64,000 bases of DNA from Caldilineaceae bacterium (GTDB taxonomy: Bacteria; Chloroflexota; Anaerolineae; Caldilineales; Caldilineaceae), in NCBI GenBank assembly GCA_022821545.1, contig JAJEDJ010000018.1, positions 80,743 to 144,742 on the forward strand. Direction: 5' to 3'. Both the position numbers and the translations under genes were made by a program. Below the pieces are notes generated by a model. It searched no databases and had not been told where the DNA came from. It worked only from the letters and a program-made list of their open reading frames with translations. Each line of letters starts with the position of its first letter. Position 1 is the first letter of the stretch. Below are positions 54,725 to 64,000 of the stretch, piece after piece.

Positions 54725-56026
54725 TCAGGGGGCTTGCAGCGAGGACAGGAAGCTGCGCAAGCGGTCAAGCAGGGCGTTCATGCCGGGGTGGTGGTCCCGC
54801 AGCAGAGCTTCGGCGTCTATCCCACTGTCTGTCAATTCGATCATCCGGGCGGCTTTTGCGTCGGTTTCCAGGTCGATGTAGCTTGTCGACAGACGCAGAG
54901 AGAGCTCTGCGGCGGGCGTACCAAAGTCGGAGCCGGGCAGAACGGCGATCTGAAACTGATCCAGAAGGAATTTTGCCAGGTCGACGGAGGTGTGGACGCC
55001 GCGGGCGGCCAGCGACTTGCGCCAGTGGTCGAAGTTGGGAAAGAGGTAGAAGGCGCCCATTGGTTCGGCGCAGGGCACGTCAAGCTGGCAGAGGCCGCGC
55101 CAGAGGAAACGGGTGCGAGCGGCGTGGAGGGCGGCGCATTTTTTGACATACGCGGCCAAGTCGTCATCGGCGGCGTAGGCCGTGACGGCGGCATACTGGA
55201 CCGGGGCGGACGCCGCGGACCAGAGTTCACTGCCGATCTTGACGGCGGCCCGGAGCAGCTTGCGGCCATTTTCGCCGGGCGGCACGATGGCGATGCCCAG
55301 ACGCCAGCCGCCGAGCGAAAGGTGCTTGCTTGTCCCGCCGATCACCACGGTTCCCTCCGGGTAGAAGCGGCTGATGGAGAGATGCTCGCGACCGAAGGCC
55401 GTCAGCGCGTAGATTTCGTCTGAAAGGACGAGGACGTTATGGCGGCGACAGACGGCGGCGATTTCTTGCAGGAGGGCAGGCTCCAACATCTGACCGGTTG
55501 GATTGGAGGGGCTGTTCAAAACTAGCAGATGGCTGTCGTGGGGGGAGTCGCGGAGGAGGCGGCTGAGGCTGTCGGGATGGAGGCGGTGGTTGTCGCGGGG
55601 GCTGGCCGGAAGGCGAAGAACGGGGCGACCGAGCAGGCGCGACTGGGGCTCGTAGGAGACCCATGAGGGGGTGGGCAACACGGTGGCCCCGGCAACGGCC
55701 ATGCGGAAGGCGAACAGGAGGGCCTTGCTGCCCGGGGCAACAGTTACCTGGTCGGCCTTGATGTCGCGCTGCAGGTGGCGGGCGTGAAAGTCGGCCACTG
55801 CCTGGCGGAGCTCGGGAAGGCCGGCGCCGGGCAGGTAGCTGCGGCGAGAGGCGTGCTCAACGAGCGCGTCGACGATCCCGGGGTGCGGGGGGAAGCGGGA
55901 CTCGCCGAATCCGAGGTGATAGACGGTGCGGCCGGCGTCCCACATCTGGCGGACGCGTTCGTTGATGGAGAGCGTGGGCGAGGGCGCAAGCCGGTTTTCC
56001 AGAGAAGGCGCGAGAGAGAAGTTCAC
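54725..56026 (-). CDS. Class I/II PLP-dependent aminotransferase
   Basis: A 433-residue fold-type I aminotransferase. VYHLGFGESRFPPHPGIVDA opens the domain. SPSNPTGQMLEPALLQEIAA, VLVLSDEIYALTAFGREHLS and the PLP-lysine motif GGTSKHLSLGGWRLG are clear. The N-terminal GFGES differs from the SQGFPDF type at 47247-48419, so the two are not recent copies. Just downstream of an amino acid ABC transporter operon, it may process the imported amino acid. Confidence 0.9.
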   Translation of the reverse strand: MNFSLAPSLENRLAPSPTLSINERVRQMWDAGRTVYHLGFGESRFPPHPGIVDALVEHASRRSYLPGAGLPELRQAVADFHARHLQRDIKADQVTVAPGSKALLFAFRMAVAGATVLPTPSWVSYEPQSRLLGRPVLRLPASPRDNHRLHPDSLSRLLRDSPHDSHLLVLNSPSNPTGQMLEPALLQEIAAVCRRHNVLVLSDEIYALTAFGREHLSISRFYPEGTVVIGGTSKHLSLGGWRLGIAIVPPGENGRKLLRAAVKIGSELWSAASAPVQYAAVTAYAADDDLAAYVKKCAALHAARTRFLWRGLCQLDVPCAEPMGAFYLFPNFDHWRKSLAARGVHTSVDLAKFLLDQFQIAVLPGSDFGTPAAELSLRLSTSYIDLETDAKAARMIELTDSGIDAEALLRDHHPGMNALLDRLRSFLSSLQAP

Positions 56027-56071
56027 GGGTGAAGGTCAGGGGTGGAGGTCAGGGGTCTTTTGGCGGGAATC

Positions 56072-56775
56072 TCAGCCGACCCAGAAAGCTTTTTCGAGGT
56101 CGGTGAAGTCTGCGGCCGGCCCCTGGAACTTGTTGCGGCCCAGTTCGAGCACGTAGACGTAGTCGGCGATACTGAGGGCGGAGCGAATCTCCTGGTCCAC
56201 GAGAAGAATGGTCAGTCCGTCGCGGTCGCGCAGATCGACGAGCATCTGATAGACCTCTTCGGAGAGCAGCTTGGCGAGGCCGGCCGTGGGCTCGTCGACG
56301 AGGATGAGCTTGGGGTCGGTCATGAGGGTACGGCCGATTTCGACCATGCGCTGCATTCCGCCTGAGAGCTCGCCGGCGTTGGACTTGCGGCGCGGTTTCA
56401 GGTGGGGGAAGCGTTCGTAGTTTTCTTCGAGCTTGCGCTTGATGCGGTTCTTGTCGTTCTTGAAGGTCCATGCGCCCAGCTCGAGATTTTCCTCGACGGA
56501 CATGAAACGGAAGACGCCGGGCTGCTGGGGGATATAGGAGATGCCCATGTTAATGCGTTCGTGCGTGGGCACGTCGATGATGTCCTGGTCGTCGAGGCGA
56601 ATCTGGCCCTGGTTGGGGCGCAGGAAGCCGTAGACGGCCTTGAGCATGGTGGACTTGCCGACGCCGTTTGCGCCGAGCACGGTGGTGATCTTGCCGCCCT
56701 CGGCCTGCATGGAGATGCCCTGCAGGATGTTGAGGTCGCGATAGTAGCCCACATAGAGGTCGTTGACTGCCAGCA

Positions 56776-56776
<1 letters not shown>
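56072..56776 (-). CDS. livF: Branched-chain amino acid ABC transporter ATPase LivF
   Basis: A 234-residue ABC ATPase. Walker A is LGANGVGKSTML, the signature is LSGGMQRMVEIGRTL, and Walker B LILVDEPTAGLA. SYIPQQPGVFRFMSVEENLE is LivF-like. Its first base overlaps the last base of livG. It is the last gene of the five-gene transporter order binding protein, livH, livM, livG, livF on the minus strand. The aminotransferase gene begins 45 bases downstream. Confidence 0.92.
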
Positions 56777-57481
<705 letters not shown>

Positions 57482-57501
<20 letters not shown>

Positions 57502-58783
57502 GGTCGTTTACCGCCTCTGCGTCTGCGTTCTCGTCGGGACCGGAAGGTGGATGCTCCTCATCTTCCACATCCACTTCATCCTCATCCGGCGCGGCGCGAA
57601 TCGAGACCGTTTCCGCGGCGACACCGCCGCGACTGATCCTCTCCAGGATGGGATAGAGGAGGCCGTTGCGCTGGAAACGGAGGGTGAGCATGAGCAACAG
57701 GCCGAAGAAGACCAGCCGCCAGAGCGTCATATCGATGTGCAAGGGGCCGATTGTAATGTTCGTTCGCAGCAGCTCCAGCATAAAGGTGATGACGATAGCG
57801 CCGACCGACGCGGTGTAGATGTTTTCGAGGCCGCCGATCACGGCCATGGCGATGACGAGGGACATCTGGAGGATGATCAGCGTGTTGGGCGTAATGATGC
57901 CGATGTAGTGGCCCTGCAGCGCGCCGGCGGCCGCGGCGAGGGTGCTGGTGATCACGAAGACCAGCACTTTGTAGCGGACGATGTTCACGCCGAGGGCGGC
58001 GGCGGCCTCTTCATCTTCACGGATGGCGCGGATAAAGAGACCGAAGCGGGAGCCGGCCAGCCAGGTCATCATGGCCATGGCAACCAGGAAGAGGAGCAGC
58101 ATGGCGTAGTAGGGGGGGATCTTGCTGGTCGAGCTGAAGCCCAAGAGGCCGGCGGGAAAAAGGGGGACCAGCTCCAGTCCGCTCTGGCCCTCAGTAATGG
58201 GAATCTCAGCGCTGATGGAGGCGCGCAGGATCTCGGAGAAGCCGATGGTAAAGAGGGCAAGATAGGTACTTCGCAGCCGCAGCACGAGCCAGCCGACCAG
58301 AAGGCCGAAGGTGGCGCCCATGACCAGACCCATGGCGATGCTCGCCCAAACGGGGGGAAAGACGATGAGCGTGCCGGCGGGAAGGGTCTCGGTTTTGGCC
58401 ATGTCGAGGCATGACTCGTCGATGGTGCCGACACGGCGGATGTTCAGGACCACCAGCCACCAGCTGCCGAAGAGAGGAATGTCGGTACACAGCTCGGAGG
58501 GGGCGGTTGTGAAACGGATGAATTTTCCGATGAGGCCGGAGGTGTAGCCGCCGATGGCCATGAAGGCCATGTGCCCAAACGAGAACTGACCGGCGTATCC
58601 GGCCAGGAGGGACCAGCTGGAGGCAAGGATGGCGTAGAAGAAGGCGGTGATGGCGAGGTGCATGACGTAGCCGCTGAGAACCAGGGGACCCAGACCCCCC
58701 AGCTCCGAGGAGGCCAGCGGGATCAGTAGGAGTATGACCACGGCAGCGGCGCCGGCGACGCGGAAGAGAGCGGTTGGGTTCAT
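57482..58783 (-). CDS. livM: Branched-chain amino acid ABC transporter permease LivM
   Basis: A 433-residue permease with about ten membrane segments. SLLAGYAGQFSFGHMAFMAI and the EAA-type loop FIRAIREDEEAAAALGVNIV are LivM hallmarks. The C-terminal 45 residues are strongly acidic (RAAPDEDEVDVEDEEHPP) and not part of the usual fold. An extra loop after the third helix (CTDIPLFGSWWLVVLNIRRV) makes the protein longer than E. coli LivM in that region. It overlaps livG by 20 bases and livH by 4. Confidence 0.92.
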
Positions 58784-60021
58784 AGCTCGCGCCCAAAGAG
58801 GCCGGTCGGTTTCAGAAGGAGAACCAGCGTGAGGATGACCATGCCGTAGGCGGGAATGTAGGCGGCGGCCCTGGTGGCATCGGGAATGCAGCCGGTGCCT
58901 GCGGCTTCCACGAGACCGACGATGAGGCCGCCGAGGAAGGCTCCGGGCAGGCTGCCCATGCCGCCGAGAACGATAATGACAAAGGAGCGGGCGGCGGCGG
59001 GGATGCCGACCTGGGGCAACCAGGAGAAAACCTGGACGAGCGAGGCGCCGGAAAGTCCGGCCAGCATCGCGCCCATGCTGAAGGCCAGGGAGTTCATCGA
59101 GTCCGGATTGATGCCGGTGACGGCGGCGGCCTGCCTGTCCTGGCTGACGGCGCGGAGGGCCTTGCCCACCCAGGTGCGGTAGAGGAACCAGAGGAGCGCG
59201 GCGAGCATGAGCAGCGCGAGAACGGCTGCGGTGAAGCGGGGATTGGGGATGGAGACGGCGTCAAAGATGGTGACGTTGCCGGGCGTCATTTTTAGCAGGG
59301 CGCCGGAGTCGGCGGGTAGCTCGGCGCGGGGGAAGGGAAAGAAGCGCTGGGCCTTTACGGGGACGGCGGAGGTCAGAGCCTGGGTGAAGTATTGGAGGAA
59401 GAATGCCAGCCCGAAGGTGACGAGAATTGCGTATTCGGTGGGCCGCTCGATCTCGCCGCTGCCCATCGGGCGGAGGAAGATTCTCTCGAAGAGGTAGCCG
59501 ATGGCGAAGGTGACGATGCAGCTTGCGAGGATGGCGACGAGGGGAGAGACGCCGGGCAGCCACTTGGCGGAGATAAAGTAGGTGACCATGCCGCCGATCA
59601 TGTAGAACTCGCCATGGGCGAAGCTGACGACGCCGAGGATGGAGAAGATGAGGGTCAGGCCGAGGGCCATGAGGCCGTAGATGATGCCGATGACGATACC
59701 GTTGGCAAGCTGCGAGATGACAAAGCCGCCGTTGGCGACACAGAGATTGTCGGGGTCGGCGAGGGCGAAGGCGGCGATAAAGATACCGACGACGATGGCG
59801 ATGGCGATGCCGATGAGGCGATTCGTGATTTTGGGCGTGGCGACCCAGAGGGGGAGGAGGCTGAAGGGGCCAAGCGCGGCGCCGATCACCGCCCCGCCGA
59901 AGGAGGCCTGGGAGATTTCCAGGTCTTTGCGGGCGTAGATGCGAGGCGTTACGACACCACCGAGGGCGCCCCAGCAGATGATCCAGAGGAGCGCCCAACC
60001 GAAGATTGCTGCGTTTTCCAT
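58780..60021 (-). CDS. livH: Branched-chain amino acid ABC transporter permease LivH, N-terminally extended
   Basis: A 413-residue permease. The conserved LivH part begins near residue 100 (SQLANGIVIGIIYGLMALGL, then VVSFAHGEFYMIGGMV) and includes the loop KALRAVSQDRQAAAVTGINP and IVLGGMGSLPGAFLGGLIVG. E. coli LivH is about 308 residues. The first 100 residues here add three hydrophobic segments (FGWALLWIICWGALGGV; GPFSLLPLWVATP; LIGIAIAIVVGIFIAAFALA) that I do not recognise. A hairpin separates the gene from the binding-protein gene upstream. Confidence 0.9.
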   Translation of the reverse strand: MENAAIFGWALLWIICWGALGGVVTPRIYARKDLEISQASFGGAVIGAALGPFSLLPLWVATPKITNRLIGIAIAIVVGIFIAAFALADPDNLCVANGGFVISQLANGIVIGIIYGLMALGLTLIFSILGVVSFAHGEFYMIGGMVTYFISAKWLPGVSPLVAILASCIVTFAIGYLFERIFLRPMGSGEIERPTEYAILVTFGLAFFLQYFTQALTSAVPVKAQRFFPFPRAELPADSGALLKMTPGNVTIFDAVSIPNPRFTAAVLALLMLAALLWFLYRTWVGKALRAVSQDRQAAAVTGINPDSMNSLAFSMGAMLAGLSGASLVQVFSWLPQVGIPAAARSFVIIVLGGMGSLPGAFLGGLIVGLVEAAGTGCIPDATRAAAYIPAYGMVILTLVLLLKPTGLFGREL

Positions 60022-60112
60022 GGTTCAACTCAGTGCCCAGCGGGCAGGATTGCGCGGCAGATCGAAAAGAGCGGCATGGTCCGCAGCGGCCGGCTGGGGA
60101 AGGGAAGGTTTG

Positions 60113-60146
60113 AGGCCCGCGGGCGAGGGGTACGCCCGCGGGGCCT
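60113..60146 (-). promoter_or_regulatory. Strong hairpin between binding-protein gene and livH
   Basis: AGGCCCGCGGGCG (60113-60125) pairs with CGCCCGCGGGGCCT (60133-60146) apart from one bulged G, with a 7-base loop. It lies in the gap between the binding-protein gene and livH in a minus-strand transcript. No T-run follows. It would protect the abundant upstream mRNA or reduce read-through into the permease genes. Confidence 0.6.
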
Positions 60147-60179
60147 TTGGTCCTGATTCAGGTTTCCGAGTTGAGCCCG

Positions 60180-61535
60180 TTACTCCTGACCGACGATGAT
60201 GGGCGCGCCTGTCTGGTAGATTACAGGGTAGACAACGGTTGTTTCAGTTGCGTCCTGCCCCTCTTCCTGGTACTGCACGATCGTGATGGCGGGGTCGGGG
60301 AACTGGTGCCACCACTTGGGGTCCACGCCAGCCTGCTCGGGCGTGTTGCTGCGGTTGATGGGGAAGGTGATGGGTCCGAGGGCGCCCATGTGGTTGATGT
60401 TCTCAAGGGCGTCGATAATGTCGGACGGATCGGTGGAGCCGGCGTCCTCGATGGCCTGGGCGATCAGCATGATGGAGTCGTAGGAGGCCATGGCGTAGGA
60501 CTCGATGTCGTCCTTGCCGGTGCGGGCCGAGTATTCGGCGACGAGGGCCTGGGCGACGTCATTGTATAGCTGCTGAGGGAGGCCGATACGGCGGACATAG
60601 CAGTGGTTGCCGTCGGGGACGTTGGTCCAGAAGGCGTCGCTGACGAGCGAAACCTGGTTGCACATGGTGGGGACGTCCTGCGGGCCGATGCCTGCGTCGG
60701 CGGCCTGCTGGGTGAAGTTGTAGGAGGCTTCACCGGTGGCGAGCGTTACGATGAGGTCGGGGCTTTCGGCCTTGACGCGCTCGATAATGCCGGCGAAGTC
60801 CTGGGTGCCGATGTCAACGCTGAAGGTGACGGAGGCGATGCCGGCCTCGTCGAGGAGGGCGGTGGTGTTTTCGGCGGCCGGGATGCCGTAGTCGGTGTTT
60901 TCGGTGAGGATGACGACCTTTTCGAGCTTCATGCCGTTCTCGTCGCGCAGCCACTGCATGAACTTGACGTCAACGGTGGAAACTTCGGAGCTCAGGGGCG
61001 CGATGCGGAAGATCTCGTCGTACTGGACGCTGGTAATGGTGTCGTTCCAGGTCTCGGCAAAGACGATGGGAACGCCGTTGTCGCGTGCGACTTCCTTGGC
61101 GGCCACGCCGACGGAGCTGTGGTAGCCGCCGCCGATGCCGACGACACCGTCCTGGTTAATGAGACGTTCGACGACAGCGGTGCCGCGTTCGGGCAGGCCT
61201 TCGGTGTCGACGATGATCAGTTCCACGGGCCTGCCCATGATGCCGCCGCGTTCGTTAAGTTCTTCGGCAGCGATCAACATGGCTTCACGCATGGCTTCGC
61301 CGCCTACGACCGCGCCGGGCGCGGAGAGGGGAGCAAGGGCACCGATTTTTACCGGCTCCATGGCCATGTCGTCAGATTCTTCGGCGGGCGCTTCAGTAGG
61401 CGCAGGGGCGGCTTCTTCCTGTGCCGCGGGTTCGGCCTCGCCGACGGTCTCGGCTTGGGGCGCGCAAGCGGCGAGCAGGAGCGCCAGAAGAGTCAGCGCA
61501 ATTGCGCTCCAGATGAGGGTTCGCGAGCGGTTCAT
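60180..61535 (-). CDS. Branched-chain amino acid-type substrate-binding lipoprotein
   Basis: A 451-residue lipoprotein. The signal MNRSRTLIWSAIALTLLALL ends in the lipobox LLLAAC (Cys24). An acidic, Ala/Glu-rich linker precedes the Leu/Ile/Val-binding fold (PVKIGALAPLSAPGAVVGGE, REAMLIAAEELNERGGIMGR, LAPLSSEVSTVDVKFMQWL-type lobes). I chose the ATG at 61535, preceded by AAGGAGA; a longer frame would add 44 non-signal residues. The ligand may be a branched-chain amino acid, an amide or urea. Family membership alone does not decide. Confidence 0.9.
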   Translation of the reverse strand: MNRSRTLIWSAIALTLLALLLAACAPQAETVGEAEPAAQEEAAPAPTEAPAEESDDMAMEPVKIGALAPLSAPGAVVGGEAMREAMLIAAEELNERGGIMGRPVELIIVDTEGLPERGTAVVERLINQDGVVGIGGGYHSSVGVAAKEVARDNGVPIVFAETWNDTITSVQYDEIFRIAPLSSEVSTVDVKFMQWLRDENGMKLEKVVILTENTDYGIPAAENTTALLDEAGIASVTFSVDIGTQDFAGIIERVKAESPDLIVTLATGEASYNFTQQAADAGIGPQDVPTMCNQVSLVSDAFWTNVPDGNHCYVRRIGLPQQLYNDVAQALVAEYSARTGKDDIESYAMASYDSIMLIAQAIEDAGSTDPSDIIDALENINHMGALGPITFPINRSNTPEQAGVDPKWWHQFPDPAITIVQYQEEGQDATETTVVYPVIYQTGAPIIVGQE

Positions 61536-61873
61536 AGGAAGATTCTCCTTGGGTCGAATTGTACTTTTGGCGCGGGCCGCAAGGTTGCGGCCACGAATGC
61601 CGGATTGCAGAAGACAGCGTTGCGCGTACGCCGGGGGAAAGAGACGGCTGACGTGAGTATTATGCAACAGAGAGAGGGAGGTGTCAACGCGGAAGGGCGA
61701 GAAGAGAGGAACGGCGAGAAGAGAGGAAGGGCGAGAAGAGAGAAAAGAGAAACTGCGAAGCGCTCACTCCTCCCTACTCACTCCTCGCCATCGGGCTCGC
61801 TCATGCAGCGAGACGCCCGGAGGTCGTTGACCTCGGCGCCACAGCCGCTCGTGGGCCTGGCTGATTCGTTTGC
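61536..61873. other. Intergenic region with purine-rich tandem repeats
   Basis: 338 bases upstream of the binding-protein gene. It contains two 17-bp copies of GGCGAGAAGAGAGGAA(C/G) at 61696-61712 and 61713-61729 and a partial third at 61730-61742, within a purine-rich run to about 61760. No clear gene or promoter was seen. Confidence 0.6.
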
Positions 61874-62941
61874 TCACCCGTCAATATTGTCACCATCACA
61901 ACCTAACGGTGAATCACATGGCTGTTCTCCAGGCGGTACAGAAGTTGGAGTTGGTTGTGGTTCCGGCGGTACAGAAGTTGGAGTTGGTTGTTCTACCGGT
62001 GGTTTATCCGTTGGTCGTGGTGTCGCAGTCGGTGGTTGCTGAGGTGGTGCTGTTGGTTGTGGTGTCGCAGTCGGTGGTTGCTGAGGTGTTGCAGTTGGTT
62101 GTGGCGTCGCCGTCGCTGGTTGCTGAGACGTTGCTGCTGGTTGTGGTGTCGGCGCCGGTGGTTGCTGAGATGCTGCTGTTGGTCGTGGTGTTGGCGCCGG
62201 TGGATTTGATCTGCCTGAGGATGATCTCTGAGCAGGTGTTGCCGTCGGTGGAACTGAAGAACTACCAGCAGGAGCAATCGTAGGCGTAGGCGTATGGCTG
62301 ATAGCCTCTGTTGGAGGAACAGCAGGTCCACTTTTGTTCTTTGATTCCGATGATGAAATTGCCTCCCCCGCTACAGCATTACTCAGATTGTTAATCGTTG
62401 TTGTCACGGCAAGCGCTTCCAAAGTCTCCGAACTGTATATTACAAGGTAGAAATGTTCTTGAGGCGCTTCATTTCCTAATTTGCAAAACAGATCGGTACT
62501 TAGGCCGGTTAACGTGGTTGTATCACATAGACCATCCGCATTCTCTACATTGGACAGGAGATCATTTTCTCCAACAAGACCTTCCAAAGTCTCTCCGTTG
62601 TCTAAGTCGTTAAAGACAATAGGGCTATCGCTGACAAGATAGATATATGGAAATGAGGTCATACCCTCTGAACCTACTTTAACGTTACCCCCTTCATCGA
62701 TATTTTTGTATCTTATCCAGTCGGAAGAATATGTATGAAATTCAAGGGCGGCAAGACCTGGTCCCGTAGCTTGTTCAGGCGCTGCTTGAACCTCTTCTTT
62801 CTCGCCTGAAGGCTGTTCAGGAACTACCTGCTCCGCCTGAACGTTTGTTGTGTTTGCAACTGGAACATCGGCACATCCTGTCAGGAGAATCGCTACCAAA
62901 CCCAGGGCCCAAAAGATTCCCAATCTGTAAGAAGAGTTCAT
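61874..62941 (-). CDS. Lipoprotein with Pro/Thr repeat tail
   Basis: A 355-residue lipoprotein. The signal MNSSYRLGIFWALGLVAILL ends at LLTGC (Cys23). Residues 62-190 form a folded, Cys-containing domain (LEFHTYSSDWIRYKNIDEGG, SFPYIYLVSDSPIVFNDLDN) that I do not recognise. From 247 to 316 there are five 14-residue repeats of the type PPTATPQPTAPPQQ, then two 11-residue copies of QPTPTSVPPEP-like sequence and a short Cys/Asp/Gly end. The tail should be extended, spanning the cell wall or surface layer. Function unknown. Confidence 0.75.
   Translation of the reverse strand: MNSSYRLGIFWALGLVAILLTGCADVPVANTTNVQAEQVVPEQPSGEKEEVQAAPEQATGPGLAALEFHTYSSDWIRYKNIDEGGNVKVGSEGMTSFPYIYLVSDSPIVFNDLDNGETLEGLVGENDLLSNVENADGLCDTTTLTGLSTDLFCKLGNEAPQEHFYLVIYSSETLEALAVTTTINNLSNAVAGEAISSSESKNKSGPAVPPTEAISHTPTPTIAPAGSSSVPPTATPAQRSSSGRSNPPAPTPRPTAASQQPPAPTPQPAATSQQPATATPQPTATPQQPPTATPQPTAPPQQPPTATPRPTDKPPVEQPTPTSVPPEPQPTPTSVPPGEQPCDSPLGCDGDNIDG
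61994..62203 (-). repeat. Five 42-bp tandem repeats encoding Pro/Thr/Gln units
   Basis: The 210 bases encode residues 247-316 of the lipoprotein as five in-frame 14-residue units. The units vary mainly at the Thr/Ala and Ser/Pro positions. Such arrays change copy number easily. Confidence 0.8.
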
Positions 62942-63584
62942 GGTATGGGTGATCCTTTCTGTTGGGAGCGTTCACTCCCTCTCTCTGGCAAAGATATGGC
63001 TTTCTCGCCGGCCATCATTGAACTCTGAACCCGGTTGTCAGGGGATAGTATACACTATTCCGTATGACTTTTGCATATCAATTTCGGAGAAATCTATGCC
63101 ATTTCCATGCCATATTCGAAATGGCCGGGAACCGGCTGCCTTGAGGCTTTCTCTGGGGCGGAAGGGCAGTTTTTGGTTTTTAGTTTTTAGTGCGGGGCCG
63201 ACTTAGGTGGCAGGGGTTGGATGGACGATTTGCGGGCGATGGGCGAGAGATTACGAGAGATCTGGGGGAGATTGGGGGGGTAGGGCGGGTTGTGGGTGTT
63301 TGGCGAGGGGTTGGAGGGGTGGGGCGGGGCGGCGAGGGGGGTTGCAGGGGGGATTGGGGGGCGCGAGGGGTGATTTTGGGCGGATTGGGGGGAGATTGGG
63401 GTGGATTTGCGGTTTTGGGGGCGGGCGGCGGGCAGGGGTATACAGCCGCTGGCCGGTGGGCGCAGGTTGGTTGTATATATTATTTGTTTGTTAGCCCTGT
63501 TTGTCTGTGCCCCGTGTTGCGGCGGCTGCTGCGGCGGCGGGGGACAGGGCTGGCAGCTAAGGGCTGGCTGCTAAGGGCTGACAG
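62942..63584. other. Non-coding region with an extreme G-rich tract
   Basis: 643 bases without a convincing gene. From about 63263 to 63437 the plus strand is dominated by runs of three to seven G (GGGGGGG, GGGGCGGGGC, GGGGGG), enough for several G-quadruplexes. Near 63557-63584 there are short repeats of CTAAGGGCTG. The frame that crosses the tract has Gly/Arg/Val composition typical of chance reading. Confidence 0.6.
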
Positions 63585-64000
63585 TTAAGATTTGTCAGCT
63601 TCCCCTGCGGCCTTGAGACGGGCATCAAAGTATGCCCGGTCTCTTTTCTCTTTTTCCTGCGCTGCCTTCCTGCGTTTGTACTCTTCCATCTCAGAGGTGT
63701 CTTCAATCTCACGATGCACTTCTTTGATATATTCGAGCTGCTCCGCCAGGGCTTCGTGCGGGTCGTTGAGGCAGTAGTGGTAGTTGTCGCGCGTGGGGCT
63801 GACCATCACGCAGGCCGGGAGTTTGGTGAATGCCCGACCGGTCAGGGGGTCAAACGGACCCTCGGCGCTCTGCTGCGCCACTTGGGACTGCGTGTCTTCG
63901 ATATCCAGTTGCAGATCATTCAACATGTTGGTGAACACGGGAAGATCGGGAATCTCGGGAACGTCAGGCCCATCGATCTGGAATTGAACCAGAGTGTCCT
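63585..64000 (-). CDS. Partial gene running off the window, function unknown
   Basis: A minus-strand frame is open from the window edge (64000) to a stop at 63585, at least 138 residues. It begins upstream of the window, since codons before the first internal GTG (63938) read DTLVQFQIDGPDVPEIPDLP without a stop. Visible parts: an acidic segment, FDPLTGRAFTKLPACVMVSP, then a highly charged helical end (EEYKRRKAAQEKEKRDRAYF). No family recognised. The charged tail suggests a coiled coil, perhaps from a structural or phage-like protein, but this is weak. Confidence 0.55.
   Translation of the reverse strand, partial: DTLVQFQIDGPDVPEIPDLPVFTNMLNDLQLDIEDTQSQVAQQSAEGPFDPLTGRAFTKLPACVMVSPTRDNYHYCLNDPHEALAEQLEYIKEVHREIEDTSEMEEYKRRKAAQEKEKRDRAYFDARLKAAGEADKS

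Noticed and set aside
59392..60156. Plus-strand frame of 254 codons opposite livH
   Set aside because: Highly acidic low-complexity translation, a mirror of the hydrophobic livH codons.
60603..62042. Plus-strand frame of 479 codons opposite the Liv binding-protein gene
   Set aside because: Gly/Asp/Val-rich, crosses a promoter region and the repeat array; no family resemblance.
63190..63588. Plus-strand frames across the G-rich tract
   Set aside because: The translation is almost only Gly, Arg, Val and Trp, as any G-run would give.

Overview
The window looks like a chromosomal fragment of a Chloroflexota bacterium, probably an Anaerolineae/Caldilineales-type lineage. This is inferred from gene content and is not proven by any marker RNA. 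The clues are lipoproteins with Thr/Pro-rich linkers, very large GT39/YfhO-type membrane proteins with an extra beta-sandwich tail, a DnaB-DnaD-DnaI type primosome set, a cytochrome c maturation cluster with a Cys-type CcmE, and many ABC, Gfo/Idh, ThuA and sulfatase genes. Base composition is about 55-60% G+C, with a visibly AT-richer patch inside a DNA methyltransferase gene. No rRNA, tRNA or CRISPR array was recognised.

Layout. 82-4175: replication genes: dnaB carrying a 140-residue mini-intein, a DnaD-like protein, and a helicase-loader-like protein with two AAA+ domains. 4298-10806: an SH3 lipoprotein, a glycoside hydrolase, a GT39-family membrane protein, an HxlR regulator, a metallo-beta-lactamase-fold hydrolase and a DUF2007 protein. 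10936-18454: cytochrome c maturation and thiol redox genes in one direction: ccmE, a membrane-anchored dihaem cytochrome, ccmA, ccmB, ccmC, a 47-residue ccmD, a ccdA whose first helix has moved to the C-terminus, a TlpA/ResA lipoprotein, a glutaredoxin-like protein and a DUF2085 membrane protein. 18419-23329 (minus strand): a restriction-modification locus: a Dam-type methylase, a type III-like methyltransferase split over two overlapping genes, an MntA/HepT toxin-antitoxin pair and a decayed restriction helicase.

23417-32931: a Nudix hydrolase with an ADP-ribosylglycohydrolase, a dienelactone hydrolase with a DUF6295 protein, RtcB, Gfo/Idh and ThuA proteins, and a cytochrome P450 preceded by a 19-codon open reading frame. 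That small frame has its own promoter, a complete Shine-Dalgarno sequence and an attenuator-like hairpin. 33176-39103: secD, secF, a D-Ala-D-Ala carboxypeptidase, an RsuA-type pseudouridine synthase and cytidylate kinase. 39154-47182: an orphan E1-alpha subunit and two very large membrane glycosyltransferase-like proteins. 47247-53508: an aminotransferase, then a promoter, a sugar ABC transporter lacking its ATPase, and a sulfatase. 53588-61535 (minus): a 3-hydroxyacyl-CoA-dehydrogenase-like enzyme, an aminotransferase and a complete Liv-type amino acid ABC transporter. 61874-64000: a repeat-rich lipoprotein, a G-rich non-coding stretch and a partial gene running off the window.

The most interesting points are the micro-ORF/P450 cassette at 31377-32979, the circularly permuted CcdA at 15960-16889, the double-AAA+ helicase loader, and the restriction locus that kept its methylases and toxin-antitoxin pair but lost its helicase.
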